Source of the DNA: Mercenaria mercenaria
Lineage: Eukaryota; Mollusca; Bivalvia; Venerida; Veneridae
NCBI RefSeq assembly: GCF_021730395.1
Contig: NC_069375.1
Coordinates: 18,127,001-18,191,000 of the forward strand
Direction: 5' to 3'
Length of the DNA: 64,000 bases
Shown one piece after another: positions 25,701 to 37,290 of this stretch. The position numbers were made by a program, and so were the translations under genes. Under the pieces are notes generated by a model. The model did no database searches. It was given only the letters and a program-made list of their open reading frames with translations, and was not told the DNA's origin. Position 1 is the first letter of the stretch. Each line of letters opens with the position of its first letter.

Positions 25701-25920
25701 CAAAACGATGCCCTCAAACTAATATTTGGTCATCTTATTTTTGAGGCCTTTATGAGATATAAAATGAACTTGGTTTAAACAATTTATGCAATATGTGCCG
25801 ACGAAGAAGGATGAAACGTGTTGAAAATCGTAATTTTATGCATTTTTTCAGGTGTCCGAAATGAGCTCGAATCCTTGTTACTGCTGTAACTCACAACTTC
25901 AAGGAGGAATTAATAATTAT
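22743..25920 (+). repeat. Tandem array of ~380-bp units, about 8 copies, partly alternating A/B types
   Basis: The landmark GCCGACGGCATACGTCCAAAGA (or ...GTCGAAAA) recurs near 22895, 23300, 23680, 24003, 24380, 24770, 25150 and 25625. From about 23.68 kb two unit types alternate. Type A has CATACGTCGAAAA, GGTGCTT.GATGCTG and TTTATGCTTTATATT. Type B has CATACGTCCAAAGAAGACC, GGTGGTCAGTTACTGCTG and TTATGCA.TATGTGCCGACGA. The A+B dimer is about 766 bp (24176 to 24942 for equivalent points). No RNA gene or conserved protein is recognised. Confidence 0.85.
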
Positions 25921-27125
25921 AAAAAAGAAGCAAGATCCTACATTTCTTGATATTTATTTTGCTCTTCTTCAAGAATCTGTAAAGCACAGACATTCAAAAC
26001 GTGTCCTGTTGTGTTCTTCCAATTTTATCAATGTCATGTAAAATGAATACTTTTTTAGTCTATTCATTCCTTAAAACATGTCAACAATACATCACACACA
26101 TTTGTCTCCTTTCTTCATCAATTTTAAAGTAATAGAATTTCATTAATTGATAAATTCGGATGTTTTAACCACATCTCAGTTAAAACGAAATGGAACCGGA
26201 AAATTACGGCATGGAACGGATTTTACTTTTTTCCGCCGTTCTGTCCTTTATACGCGATTAAATACAATTTGAAATATGACTGATTTTCAGGTTAAATGCT
26301 TGAATTTCATCTATGTATTGTACTCAATATGATTGACTGATACAAATATTATAATCTTGTACGCAAACACACTTTCTCAGAAAGATGCATTGTACGAGAA
26401 TGCCTTTATAAAAAATATCGTACTAGACCGCCGTTATATAAAGGCAGTGGCTAGCGGTCCGGTAACCGTACCCGGAGTGTAGAGGTCGGGTAACCGATAT
26501 ACTTGTACTGTTATGTACTGTGTTATCAATTTATAAGATTATTGCCAGGGAAAGATATAATTTGTTGTCATGAAGTTGCCTTTAAGTATTTTTGTAAATA
26601 TTTTTGTAAACAGCTCTCGCTCGGACATAATTTATATTGAATACTAAATCATAAAATAATTTTGGCGATTTCCATAAGTTACTGTTACTTACTTTAGCAG
26701 TACAACGAATTCAGCATTTTATGAGCACAAAACAGTCTAAGTATTAAAGTAAAAGCATAAGTTTATTATTTTAATCCTTTGATCCTGTAAAAAACACAGA
26801 ATTGATGAAAGATTAGGCCTACATTACTCCGCACAGTAGCTAATTACTATTAATAATCAATTAAAGTAGCGATAGTGTTTTTATAGTCATTAACGGTTTA
26901 TCATATCATTTTGTTTCTGGTCAGTTGCAATGTACAATTGTATTTAGAACAAAAAAAAAAGAAAGCGAAATCTGTTTTTGATGAATAAATGAACTTTGCA
27001 TATAACATTTTGAGAAGTATTCATTATTCATCCTAATTATTACGTGAGCTCTAGCTAGACGTTGTCAAATTTATAGGTTAGCAATTCATAATGTGATATG
27101 AACTATCATTATATATTATTATTCA
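25921..27125. other. Central spacer between inverted unit arrays
   Basis: About 1.2 kb of unique-looking AT-rich sequence between the end of the plus-strand array (GGAGGAATTAATAATTATA) and the start of the mirrored one (complement of GGAGGATAAATAATATGAA). No open frame of note; nothing resembling a transposase. Confidence 0.55.
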
Positions 27126-28100
27126 TATTATTTATCCTCCTTCAGGATGCTGTAAATTGCAGCAATAACGAGGATTCGAGCCTATTTTTGAAAATCTGAA
27201 AAATGCTTAAAATTACAATTTCCAACACATTTAACACTTCTTCGCCGGAATACAAAGCATGAACTGCTCAAATTAATTTTATTTTGTATATAATAAAGAC
27301 TTCAACGATGACCTAAAAAGACCAAATCATGGCTCATGGGCATCGTCTCGGCTCAGTTCTAATACACCAAATCTAAGCACCAAAATATGTTTCAATTTTG
27401 AGATGAGGCGTATTTTCGACGTATACAGTCGGCCTCCTGAAAATCCGCAGGCAATGTAATATGTACGGTTACTTGAACATACATACCAGCAATATATCCA
27501 CATAGTTTGATTCATCCTTATGTCCTCCTGGACGCTGTGGATTACAGCAGTAACAAGGATTCGAGCCCATTTTCGGACACTTGAAAAATGCTTGAAATTA
27601 CGATTTTCAACGCATTTCATTGTTCTTCGTCGGCACAAATGCATAAATTACTAAAACTAAATTCATTTTTTATCTCACAAAGGCCTCAACAATGACATTA
27701 GATGACTAAATAATGGTTTGAGGGAATCATTTCGGCGCAAAATACAGCAGTAACCGACCACCAACACATGTTCCAGATTACAAATGAGGCCTTCTTTAGA
27801 CGAATACCGTCAGCATTCTTCAAATCCATCAGGCAAAGTTGTATATAATATCATTTGAACATATGCACAAGCAATATATCCACATGGTTTTATTTATCCT
27901 CAAGTCCTTCAGGACGTTGTGAATTACAGCAGTAACAAGGATTCGAGCCCATTTTTGGACGTCTGAAAAATACTAAAAAATACGATTTTCAACAGATTGT
28001 ACCGTTCTTCGCAGTAATACAAAGCATAAACTGCTAAAACTAATTTTATTTTGTATATAAAAGAGACTTCATCAATGCCAACTTAAGTTGGTCCTCAGTG
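27126..28100 (-). repeat. Mirrored array of ~380-bp units (A-B-A order)
   Basis: Read on the minus strand, a partial type A unit is followed by a type B unit and another type A unit, with the same landmarks as the left array: AATCCTTGTTACTGCTGTAA, TGTGCCGACGAAGAACAATG, GGTGGTCGGTTACTGCTG. This is the right inverted arm of the foldback element. A 105-codon open frame on the minus strand (27327-27644) is the counterpart of frames at 24176 and 24942 on the plus strand. Confidence 0.8.
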
Positions 28101-28339
28101 TATTGCTTTGGCATGTTCTTGACCTAAGATTAAGATAAGAATTCAACAGATTTCTTCAGTTTTCAGCTCATTCGTAGGAACGTTTGCAAAACCTTAAAAA
28201 AAGAAAATAATGTGACCGACGGGACGTTCTGAGCCGACTGAAAAATGTTTTTAAAAAGGAAATTTAACAACTTTCAGTTTAATTAACAAATTAAATAAAA
28301 AAAATAACAACTTTCAGTTTAATTAACAAATTTTAAAAA

Positions 28340-28440
28340 AAAAAAAACGACGTGAGTAGGAATCGATCCCGCACTTCAGACTTGCAAGTCCAACGCCTTA
28401 ACCAAGTCCAACGCCTTAACCACTTGAACACCATCTCTAC
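28340..28440 (-). mobile_element. tRNA-like SINE head with internal duplication, minus strand
   Basis: The minus strand reads GTGTTCAAGTGGTTAAGGCG (A box), then the 18-19-bp stretch GGTTAAGGCGTTGGACTT twice in tandem, then a B-box-like GGGATCGATTCCTACTC. The duplicated piece covers the region from A box to anticodon arm. No body or tail can be delimited. Confidence 0.55.
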
Positions 28441-29008
28441 TGTCTGCCTGCTTGTGCTAAATGTATATTAAACAATAGATACGTACTGTATACGGTATAG
28501 GAGGTAAATCTCCGTTCATTTTGGTTCCTATTTTAATCGATAATTGAAGGTCGTGTAATTGTTGGTCGTTAATTGGACATGGTGATTTTTTCCTGACTTT
28601 CACTGTTTTATTTTATTACTCTGTATATATTTTTAAAACATCGTTTGCAAATACGAGTATCATTTAACTAATTCAAGGGGCCTCAATTGCTGCGCATGCG
28701 CGCTGTAAATGGAATTCCCCAGCTGATGTGAATCTCTATGTAAACAATTGCACCGAAGTGAGTTGAAACAACCGGGATATTCAAATAATGAATAAAGTCG
28801 GTAACGCTAGGTTTTCGCTGCTGTGTAAAGACAACAAACGCCTAGATGATGTGATATTGTTACCCAAATGTTTTACGACGGTGTAAAGTTTATACGGCAC
28901 GACATGTAAAAGGTCCGGAAAACTACTTGAAACTACTGGGAAACCAGTATATCACTTTTCTACTGATAAAATAGTCAGAAAAAATATATATTTCTTGAAT
29001 CTGAGTCA
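28441..29008. other. Non-coding, nothing recognised
   Basis: AT-rich sequence without open frame or repeat signature. Confidence 0.4.
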
Positions 29009-29016
29009 GTTCTGAC

Positions 29017-30168
29017 CAAAGGGGTCCGGCACATGAGTGGATTAAGTTTAATGGCTTATTTTTGAGTCCTAGAGCCATAATTATGTAAAAAATCATACTG
29101 ATATAACTACTCCCTAGACAAGGGTTTTTACCCCGCAGAAGCTTTGTTTTCAACTACTTTCTTTACATTGCCAGGAAAAAAATATTATCAGCTATTTTCC
29201 CATTCAAACATTGCATTCAGTTATTCAAATGAATCAACTTTTAAAATTACCTCAACATATTTTCATATGTTTATCTGTTTTTCGACAATTCGACATCGTA
29301 ACGAACAATACTAACAGCGAATCCGAAGTCTAACAACATCGCGTAACAACGAATAAAGATATAAGCAGTCAGTAAAATCAACGTTCTGGACCATTCGCGA
29401 ACAAAACAACCATTGCAATATGAGTTTTAACTAAAAACTACAAACTAACCGCCAAAGTTGTATTTACATAGCACCAACATCGGCCATAATCCTTGTTTCA
29501 GACTTTTTTCTTTCTAAAATATCTAACCGCTACCATTTTGCTTCGTACGTCATATGTTTGCACATACGCGCTCTGATTGGCTCACTATTTTTACCTGACC
29601 AATCGGCGACTTAATTGTATTACGGGTTTTTCCAGAGTTGCGTGATTTGTAATTTGACAGCTACTTTGATCAAATAAAAATAATAAAGTGTTGGAGACAA
29701 CCTTGGCTTTACAGGAATTGAACTTTGCCGGTTAGATTATTGTTTTTATTCACCATTTGTATTGCAATGGTTGCTTTGTCCGCGGAAGGTCTAGAATGTT
29801 GTCTTTACTGACTGCGTATAGCTTGATATGTTGTTACGCGATGTTGTTAGACTTCGCACTCGCTCTGTGTATTGTTCGGTATGATGACGAATTGTCGAAA
29901 AACAGATAAATATATGAAAATATGTTGAGGTAATTTTAAAAGCTGATTCATTTGAATTGAATAACTGAATGCAATGTTTGAATGGGAAAAAAGCTGATAA
30001 TATTTTTTTCCTGGCCATGTAAAGAAAGTTGTTGAAAACATAGCTTCTGCGGGGTAAAAACCCTTGTCTAAGGAGTAGTTATATTAGTATGATTTTTTAC
30101 ATAATTATGGCTCTAGGACTCAAAAATAAGCCATTAAACTTAATCCACTCATGTGCCGGACCCCTTTG
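29017..30168. mobile_element. hAT-like foldback MITE, 1152 bp, perfect 8-bp target duplication
   Basis: Termini CAAAGGGGTCCGGCAC... and its complement ...GTGCCGGACCCCTTTG are flanked on both sides by GTTCTGAC (29009-29016 and 30169-30176). The inverted arms extend about 400 bp each (29017-29420 and 29760-30168) around a ~340-bp loop. An 8-bp duplication and CA-(A/G)GGG-type ends are typical of the hAT superfamily. No transposase is encoded. Arms differ by scattered substitutions, so it is not brand new. Confidence 0.88.
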
Positions 30169-30176
30169 GTTCTGAC

Positions 30177-31170
30177 ATATCTCTTTGGCCAAACTTTCAT
30201 GTCTGAAATTTGAATGTCTAACTGGAATTTACTAACACGTTATCACCTCCGTAACGGACATGTTTAAAGAGGCATATTTATTTTTAGCGCTATATTTTAT
30301 GTATAGTTTTACGTTCAAACCAAATTGGAAAAGCAGAGACATCACATTCAAACACCTTAAAACATAATCTCATAAACATCATGTAGTAGAATGCTTTTTT
30401 GTATATAACTATGGACTTACCTCATTTACTTGAAATATTGTTCCACAAATAATTTAAAATAACACTTAAAAGTCTTTGCAGATCCGCCTCTGCTTCCTTC
30501 GAGTGATGCATGAGAAAAACTTTATTTTGCTTTCCGCATTTCAGTAGGCACTTAGAACAGCTAAGATGTTATGTTACGGAAGTGATACGTTACGGAAGAG
30601 ATAAAATTATTTCAATATTTGATAACTGTTCGATACTTTGGTGGCATATACTGAAAACAAGCCTTCTTACTGAAGCATTCAAGGTAAATGATATAGACAC
30701 AGAGGGAAAACACCATTGTTATCACGTACATTTGAAGAAGTCCCCGTTACGGAGGAGAGATTTTAAATCGCGACAAAATAAAAATGAACTAGAAACGATA
30801 ATATCAGACATATTTACTTTTCAGATAGTAACAAGGGAGTTATTTTAATAAAGTTATATCATTTGACGACAGTTTGTGTCACTTTTGTCACATCTATACC
30901 TATTTCGAAATACTTTATTGATACATTAGTTATTGTTACGGTAGGTGAGAACTGTTTTAGGCGACAGTAATAAGCATGACCGGGATGAATGCATTTTGTG
31001 CTTATGCTATTGAAAATGTCATATCGTCATTACAATGAACCCTCTGTCATAATACTGCATGTAGTTTTGGTGCACAGATGTACTCCAATGCTATCAACAA
31101 AGTTATTTTTTGGCTCAGTATACTTGGCGACATGGCTGAAATGAGCGGAAAGCTTTTATATAAATCCTAC
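30177..31170. other. Non-coding, no gene seen
   Basis: A 112-codon plus-strand frame at 30510-30848 has no recognisable domain, and no codon or motif feature supports it. Nothing else identified. Confidence 0.4.
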
Positions 31171-31171
31171 A

Positions 31172-31882
31172 GTTTAGTTTAAAAATATTTTATTGCTTAT
31201 AATACATGTATTTATATCATTACAGCAACATATGGATATTAACAATCGATTGAATTATAGCAATAGGGTCGGACCACAAGTTCTGCCAACATTAGTAAAC
31301 GGCCCTTCCCTCGAAAATTAACTATTACATAAAATTAATTACTTTTACGAAATAAACAATTATTTACAAATAAAATAGAAAAAAAAGCTAGTTTAATGTT
31401 ATATATGATGTTGATATTGCTATTTTTCATCATGGATCTGTTTCCCAGAAGCTAGGCAAGGGCAGGAGTAACTGTATTCGTTTGCGATAAATTGAGGTTT
31501 GATTAATAATCAATATCAAATGTTAGGTACCGATAGAAATTACAGGTCACAGCTATTCTCACTGAAAACGATTAGAATTTATGATAAATTTATGCACCGC
31601 CAAAGTAATTATTGTATTGCTTTCGTCTGAGTACGTGTCAGTTCCAAATAATAGCAGTGTGTCATTTAAAGGATGAAAAGTTCTGGTTTCGTGAAATAGG
31701 TCGATTCTTTGTTCTCTAAATTTCATACACTGAAAGAAATAATGTTCAGCATTCTCGATGGGATACCCACAGTCACAACTGGGATTATCTCTTAAATGAT
31801 TTCTATATAAATCGTTATTCAGATTACTGCATCGGTTTCTTAACCTTGCATGTAAAATTGAGGGCAGTCTTTTACCAATCAT
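31172..31882 (-). pseudogene. 5'-truncated LINE: ORF2 C-terminus and 3' region
   Basis: The minus-strand frame 31559-31882 (107 codons) reads LPSILHARLRNRCSNLNNDL, then CDCGYPIENAEHYFFQC, a C-x-C...H-x4-C zinc-type tail found at the ORF2 end of many aquatic-invertebrate LINEs (CR1/L2-like or related clades). The 3' part continues to about 31175 with GGGAAGGGCCGTTTACTAAT and an end TATAAGCAATAAAATATTTT. Upstream the sequence changes abruptly at about 31880 into a ~380-bp foldback unit, so the fragment inserted there already truncated. It is different from the LINE at 3.7-8.3 kb. Confidence 0.7.
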
Positions 31883-32274
31883 ATTGCATAAATTGCTGCA
31901 ACTAAATTCATTTTATATCTCATAAAGGCCTCAACAATGACCTTAGATGACCAATAATGGTTTGAGGGCATCGTTTTGGCGCAGAATACAGCAGTAACTG
32001 ACCACCAAAACATGTTCCAAATTACAGATGATGTCTTCTTTGGACGTATGCCGTCGGCATCCTGAAACACCGTCGGCAATGAAATATATATTATCATTTG
32101 GACATACATAGCAGCAATATATCCACATGTATTTAATTATCCTCTAGTCCACCTTGGCGCTGTGATTTACAGCAGTAATAAGGATTCGAGCCCATTTTTG
32201 GACACCTGAAAAATGCTTTAAATTACTTAAAAAACTGATAAAACTGATTTCATATTGTATTTTCCGCAACTTCA
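31883..32274 (-). repeat. ~380-bp unit, outermost copy of right arm
   Basis: On the minus strand: AATCCTTATTACTGCTGTAA, ATGTGGATATATTGCTGCTA, TTGCCGACGGTGTTTCAGGA, GACGGCATACGTCCAAAGAA. It directly adjoins the terminal minisatellite, matching the arrangement at 13.86 kb on the left. Confidence 0.8.
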
Positions 32275-32416
32275 AACAACTGTTGTTACTGCTATAACTT
32301 GCAATAGTAGCATCAGTAATATTGTTGTTGTTGCTATAACGTTCTAGCAGTAATAGCAGTAATACTGCTGCTACTGCTATAACTTCCAGCAGTAGTAGCA
32401 GTAATACTGCTGTTGG
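32275..32416 (-). repeat. AGCAGTAAT-type palindromic minisatellite, right copy
   Basis: About two and a half units with the same hairpin-forming design as the left copy, in reverse orientation, ending at the second CCTTGAGGA. Confidence 0.8.
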
Positions 32417-32425
32417 CCTTGAGGA

Positions 32426-33785
32426 CACATGTTTTCGTTGAAATATACAATAGATATGTTTTGTGGTCACTGCCAAAGTAAAGAGGTCAGCAATTCTTTA
32501 GTCGCATTTAGCTTCAGTCATTAAATAGTCAAAGACCAGTAGGTGCCTTTCATTATTGAGAATTGTTAAAGTAGACCGGTATAGCGAGTAGAAATTCGAT
32601 ACATATTATCCTACAATGATGTTCGTCGTAGCGGTTACCATTTCCCAACAAACGGTATGATACACTGAAGCAGAGGACGTGCGGCGTTTTCTGGTCAATT
32701 CAGTTTTTCAAGTACCGCTGGGTCCGGAAATGAACATAGAAAATAAATGTTTAAACCTAATCTTTATTGAAGCGTCCGATTTTTGAATGATGGTGAATAA
32801 CTTCTAGTTACTTCGTCGCTCCCTTCTACATTACGATGATGACACAGCATGACGTTACGCTTAGAGAACCACTGAAACATTTGTAAGACAGATGCGTTGT
32901 TGTACATAAGAATACTACTAGTTTCTTATAAGTTTTGTTAGCCATTATCATAGCTTTTTGAGGTGGTGACGGTGGAAATATGATCTTCCTCAATCTTTAG
33001 CAAAACATCAAAGCCTTTCATTACAAAACATGACTAAATACAGTTAAGTCATAAGCGAGCATATAGACTTTGTTGAAACATTTTGTAGGATACTAAACAT
33101 GGCTATGTTTGGTTGAAGAATAAAAGAAATAAAGACTTTTAACTCACGAGTGATTTTCTGTATAACGGAGACTTCTCGGAGAAGTACAACGCTACACACA
33201 ATATATTTTAGGTACAAAAATATCAGAAGCAATTTGAATTTCCCGATGACATAATTCGTGTCCGTGAATGACATCAACATTATAGTAACGTCACAGAGAT
33301 TATGAATAGTTGCAACATGTGATTTGGTATGAAACAAAATTGAGATAAAATGTAAATAATAATTTTCAATGAGATCAATGTCCTTTGCATGATAGCCTCA
33401 GTCTCAAAATACAAACTTGATGCACTTTGACATCAACACTTTTCAGAAAAAATAAATACACATTGTTGCTCCATTTTGCTCAGACATTTATTTTAATATT
33501 GACATGGCAGTAACTATATTTGTAATATAACGGCAATACATACGTAGCTCAACAAAACTGACTTCTGCAGAATCTTGTGTTAAGCATTCCCTCTCATGGT
33601 GGGGAAACAGACACCAAATATAGTACAGAAGTCCCTTTAGGCCCTTTACTGGTCTCTTTACGGTTGTTTGCGAGTTTCCCTCGAGATATAAAACTTTTAT
33701 TAATTGTGTTTGAACTAATATCTCCTGTCTTTCGTTTGGCAAAAAAAAAAAAAATAGTTCCGAGTGCACATTTCCTTTGAGGAGC
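32426..33785. other. Non-coding, no gene seen
   Basis: Open frames at 33044-33337 and 33488-33883 (both minus) have no domain, signal peptide or family resemblance and are read as chance. Confidence 0.4.
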
Positions 33786-33790
33786 ACCCC

Positions 33791-34419
33791 CACACTGGAT
33801 AACCGGCTATCTTGACGCCCGCTGGAAATGTAACTCAACTGGAAATGTAACGCAGCTGTAAATAGGTAGGTAAAGTTTTTCATTTATTTCTATTAAAACG
33901 AAGCCAATTCTTGCAAATCAACTTGACAGTTTTATCAAGGACCAAAAACGATCGTTATGTTTTGAGATATTTGCTAACAATTTCTTCACTTTGAAAAATC
34001 GAGCAAAAATCCAAAAAAATGCCTATTTAACGGCTAATATACTTTTTCAGGAATAACGTAGAACCCGGAAACTTCACACAGGTGTTCCGAAAGGACACAT
34101 CTGTTCAACCAGATGATAAAATTTTTCACAGGTTGTTCATAAACAAAACAATTTGCGCAAAACTTTGGATCTTTGCTCGATTTTTCAAAGTGAAGAAATT
34201 GTTAGCGAATATCTCAAAACATAACGATCGTTTTTGGCCCAGAAATTGTAAATGTAAGCAATGGTCATTCCTTGATAAAACTGTCAAGTTGATTTGCAAG
34301 AATTGGCTTCGTTTTAATAGAAATAAATGAAAAACTTTACCTACATATTTACAGCTGCGTTACATTTCCAGCTGAGTTACATTTCCAGCGGGCGTCAAGA
34401 TAGCCGGTTATCCAGTGTG
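33791..34419. mobile_element. Foldback MITE, about 630 bp
   Basis: Inverted arms of roughly 230-260 bp (33791-34015 and 34160-34419) begin CACACTGGATAACCGGCTAT and share GCTGGAAATGTAAC, GTTACATTTCCAG and AAAACATAACGATCG segments, with a short loop. Flanks show ACCCC at 33786-33790 and 34420-34424, a possible 5-bp target duplication, though the C-run makes this weak. No transposase; superfamily not assigned. Confidence 0.75.
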
Positions 34420-34424
34420 ACCCC

Positions 34425-36925
34425 CTTGCGGCGCATTTACTTCTCGATGGAAGCCGCCGTTTTTCTGTCATAATGGCGTTGAAATTGATGTGATAACATC
34501 TTTTCGAGCTCCAGGTTGTAAGTAAGTATATTATTCGTGTTTACACTTTGCATATAGTGAATCAGTCAATGTTTGAAAAGGCTTAAATGAGAAGCTATGC
34601 GTTTTAGGGGTGAGGGGAATGGAGAAAAACTTCAATCTTTTATAGATGTTTAGCCTATATAAATAAAAATGGGGCGGTCAAATTTTTTTTTTCAAATATA
34701 TAGTTTTCTTTAATCATCTGTCAACAAGAAAATAAAATTAAAAAATGGGGGTCTTCACGCATATGTTTTGAAACTCTATATTTTACGTTTTATATCCTTA
34801 GGACGGCCAGCACATTTTTATGCAATCTCGCCAGGCATACGTATGTTTTTGACAACACAGAAAATGACGTCAGATGCCCTTCAGCTTTTCCCAGACGTAA
34901 ATGAAAGGAAAATACACAGGCTAAACTTGAAAACGAAAGTCGCAGTTGCATTGGTCAATAGCCAGGGTTCACGCGCAGGGGTCACACTTTTAAATGTGCG
35001 CGTGGACATCTTCGTTTTTTTTCTTGTTTTTTTTTTTTTTGTTTTTTTTTGGCTAGTTGAGGAGTCAAGTTTTAGCACTTTTTAACAATTTGAAAATACC
35101 TGGGCTTTAGTATGCAATGTCAGCTTTTCATCTATGAAGAAATATTTACAATCGGAATGCACACAAATCCCACATGGGTATATGGAGATTTTTGGAACTT
35201 TGTCACATCGTTCAAAAGGTCCTTTTTGATGTTGTCTAAACGTGTCAGTATATGCCTCGGATGCCAGATATTTCAGTATTTAAGAGCTGCAAATCTAGAC
35301 ATTTCAGAAATATTTTCAAAATGAATTTCATGTAACGATGTTGATTCTACGGAAGCGTGAAAGGGCAACCAGAAGCTAATAGTTTTATTACGTTACGGCC
35401 GCGGAAAGGATATGAAATGTTTAAGTGCGAAGCTGAACGTCAATTTTGTAACGTCATTCTATATTGCTTTTCAATCGTTCATTTAATAGAAACACATGTT
35501 TTTCAGCAAAGTAGAGATAAAAATAATGAATTCCAAGTTTAATAAATACGACATGTGGTGAAATTGCATTCTAGACAAAACATTAATTCATATTTAACTA
35601 AGAAGATCATTTTGAACGGTCACAAAAACACCAGTGTGTTTCTTCTATATTTAAGAAATAAAAAGTTCCCAAGCATGGTTTATCTTAGAATAGCCCGTGT
35701 TTTGAGTTCTTAAGCGTAAGAATATACTGTTTCGCATAAGAACGAAAGACTCGGGTTATTCTACGAAAAATCACACTTGGGAACTTGTTATTCCGCTGCT
35801 AACACGACATACTTGAAACAACAGTGTTAGAAAAACGGTAACTACTTTTTACGACATGAACTACACTTCGTGCTACGGACCTGGATGTGGCTGTTGAAAT
35901 TTCATCCCACGAAAACTGTAAATGATTTTTAGGCTGATCACAATCAAATCAAACATAAACCTCCTCAGGTCTATCAGAAGTAGTCCAAATATAAATAGTG
36001 CTAATCTTTTTTTTTCATTTCCTAGTGCCTTTTCTCAATAGCAACGTGTTTACTTTTCAGTATGTATCACTTTGCATTCTATCGAAATCGGCATGTTCTT
36101 ATCGCATGCTAGGTAAAAATGGCGGCGTAAGAATTTAATGTCTCGAAAAGAGAAATTGGAGGAAGCGAAAAGGAGTAAATCCAGCGGGTTGTATTTAATA
36201 AACTGTAGTTTTTTTATATAAGAGTTGACACCCCCTTTTCTTTTTGTTTTTCTAAAGTACCGATATAGTTCTTTGTGGGAATATAAGTCTCTGAAAATCT
36301 GATATGCTAGAAAATGTCAAATTTTTTTTATAAAGTAAGTGGATTTTATATGAAATAAAGAAAAGTCGGATTTAGTGGTGTTCAGCCTTTTACGCCAGTA
36401 TTTACAAACATCACGTGACTTTCATTCATAAAAAGAATTGCACGCTGGGGTTTGCTGGTATACGGAACAGCCAAAACAACCCTTTGATCGCGCATGGGTT
36501 ATCGCAAAATAACCGTGGGTTGATTTTCTTCTATGTGTATTTAGGTTATTTTCCGGTCGTGTTAGAATGTGTAATATATAACTTTTGTCAGTGATTTTGA
36601 TTTGCATGATAACATTTTCGTATACTATATATTAATTGTTGTTTGAACCTGTATTGAATACTTTCAATAAATAAATATTAAAATCCCTTGTGTATCAGTT
36701 CATAAATTCTTTAGTAGATGAAGTGATGCCCCTTTATTTGTAAAAATAGTATTTCAGGCTTTATTCGAAATTGTTTAATAAGTATTATTAAGTGATATGT
36801 AGAAGACAGGGTTAAAAATTTAAGTCATTCGTGTTTAACTCATTTATTTTGGTTTGTATTTGGCATTGGATAAACTGAATGTAGTATTAAAATAAAACGT
36901 TACCACTATGATTTCTTCTTACGCA
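34425..36925. other. Non-coding, no gene seen
   Basis: Two and a half kilobases with only short frames. A 105-codon plus frame at 34768-35085 ends in a poly-Phe run produced by a T-rich tract near 35015-35050, so it is not credible. Confidence 0.4.
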
Positions 36926-36927
36926 TT

Positions 36928-37290
36928 AGGACCGGAGGTCTAGTGGTAACACGCTTGACTGTCAATCCAGAGGTCCGGGGTTCGAATCCTGGTCCAGGCA
37001 CTGGAAATTTCTGAGATGCTCTTGAGTGTCTCCCACCTAACTAAGAGGCCTGTACTGGTTCTTCCCAGGAAAGACGGCTTCGCGTGTATATTTGCTATAC
37101 ACCGGGCACGTTAAAGAACCAGACTGTCTATTCGCAAAGAGCTATGTGTCTGTATTAGTAGAGGATGAATTTCGCGCCCTGTGTGGCTGCCTGTCTATAT
37201 GTAAAGCGCCTTTGAACGTGTTTATCATGAAAATGGCGCTATATAAAATGGTATAATAAATAAATAAATAAATAAATAAATAAAAAAAAA
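36928..37290 (+). mobile_element. tRNA-derived SINE with (ATAA)n tail
   Basis: The head GGACCGGAGGTCTAGTGGTA ... GGGGTTCGAATCCTGGTCC can fold into a near-complete cloverleaf with a GTC anticodon position, so it is probably tRNA-Asp-like in origin. A long body follows (GGGCACGTTAAAGAACC, GTAAAGCGCCTTTGAACG, GGCGCTATATAAAATGG), then about seven AATA/ATAA repeats from 37255. This is the best-preserved full-length SINE in the window. Confidence 0.85.

Larger units (their letters stand above)
13551..32425. mobile_element. Giant foldback-type DNA element, 18.9 kb, with 9-bp target duplication
   Basis: The nine bases CCTTGAGGA lie at 13551-13559 and again at 32417-32425. Immediately inside each copy is the same palindromic AGCAGTAATACTGC-type minisatellite, in opposite orientation. 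Inside that are arrays of a ~380-bp unit: plus orientation on the left (13.86-14.10, 18.6-19.03, 22.74-25.92 kb) and minus orientation on the right (27.13-28.10, 31.88-32.27 kb). The arrays face a ~1.2-kb spacer at 25.92-27.13 kb. A 9-bp duplication is the Mutator-superfamily signature, and tandem-repeat arms recall Drosophila FB elements. No transposase is visible, so it would be non-autonomous. Several other elements have inserted into it. Reading the whole as a single element is inference from the mirrored layout plus the flanking repeat. Confidence 0.6.

Noticed and set aside
30510-30848. 112-codon plus-strand frame near the hAT MITE
   Set aside because: No motif or composition consistent with a protein family; could not support a call.
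33488-33883. 131-codon minus-strand frame
   Set aside because: No domain, no similarity I recognise, and partly overlaps the MITE arm at 33.79 kb.
34768-35085. 105-codon plus-strand frame ending in poly-Phe
   Set aside because: The end is produced by a T-rich tract and no motif supports it.
36928-37000. A functional tRNA-Asp gene
   Set aside because: The cloverleaf is followed by a SINE body and an (ATAA)n tail, so it is a SINE head. The other tRNA-like heads at 12.3, 13.2, 15.9, 21.35 and 28.4 kb are also read as SINE heads or head fragments, though tail and body are not clear for all of them.
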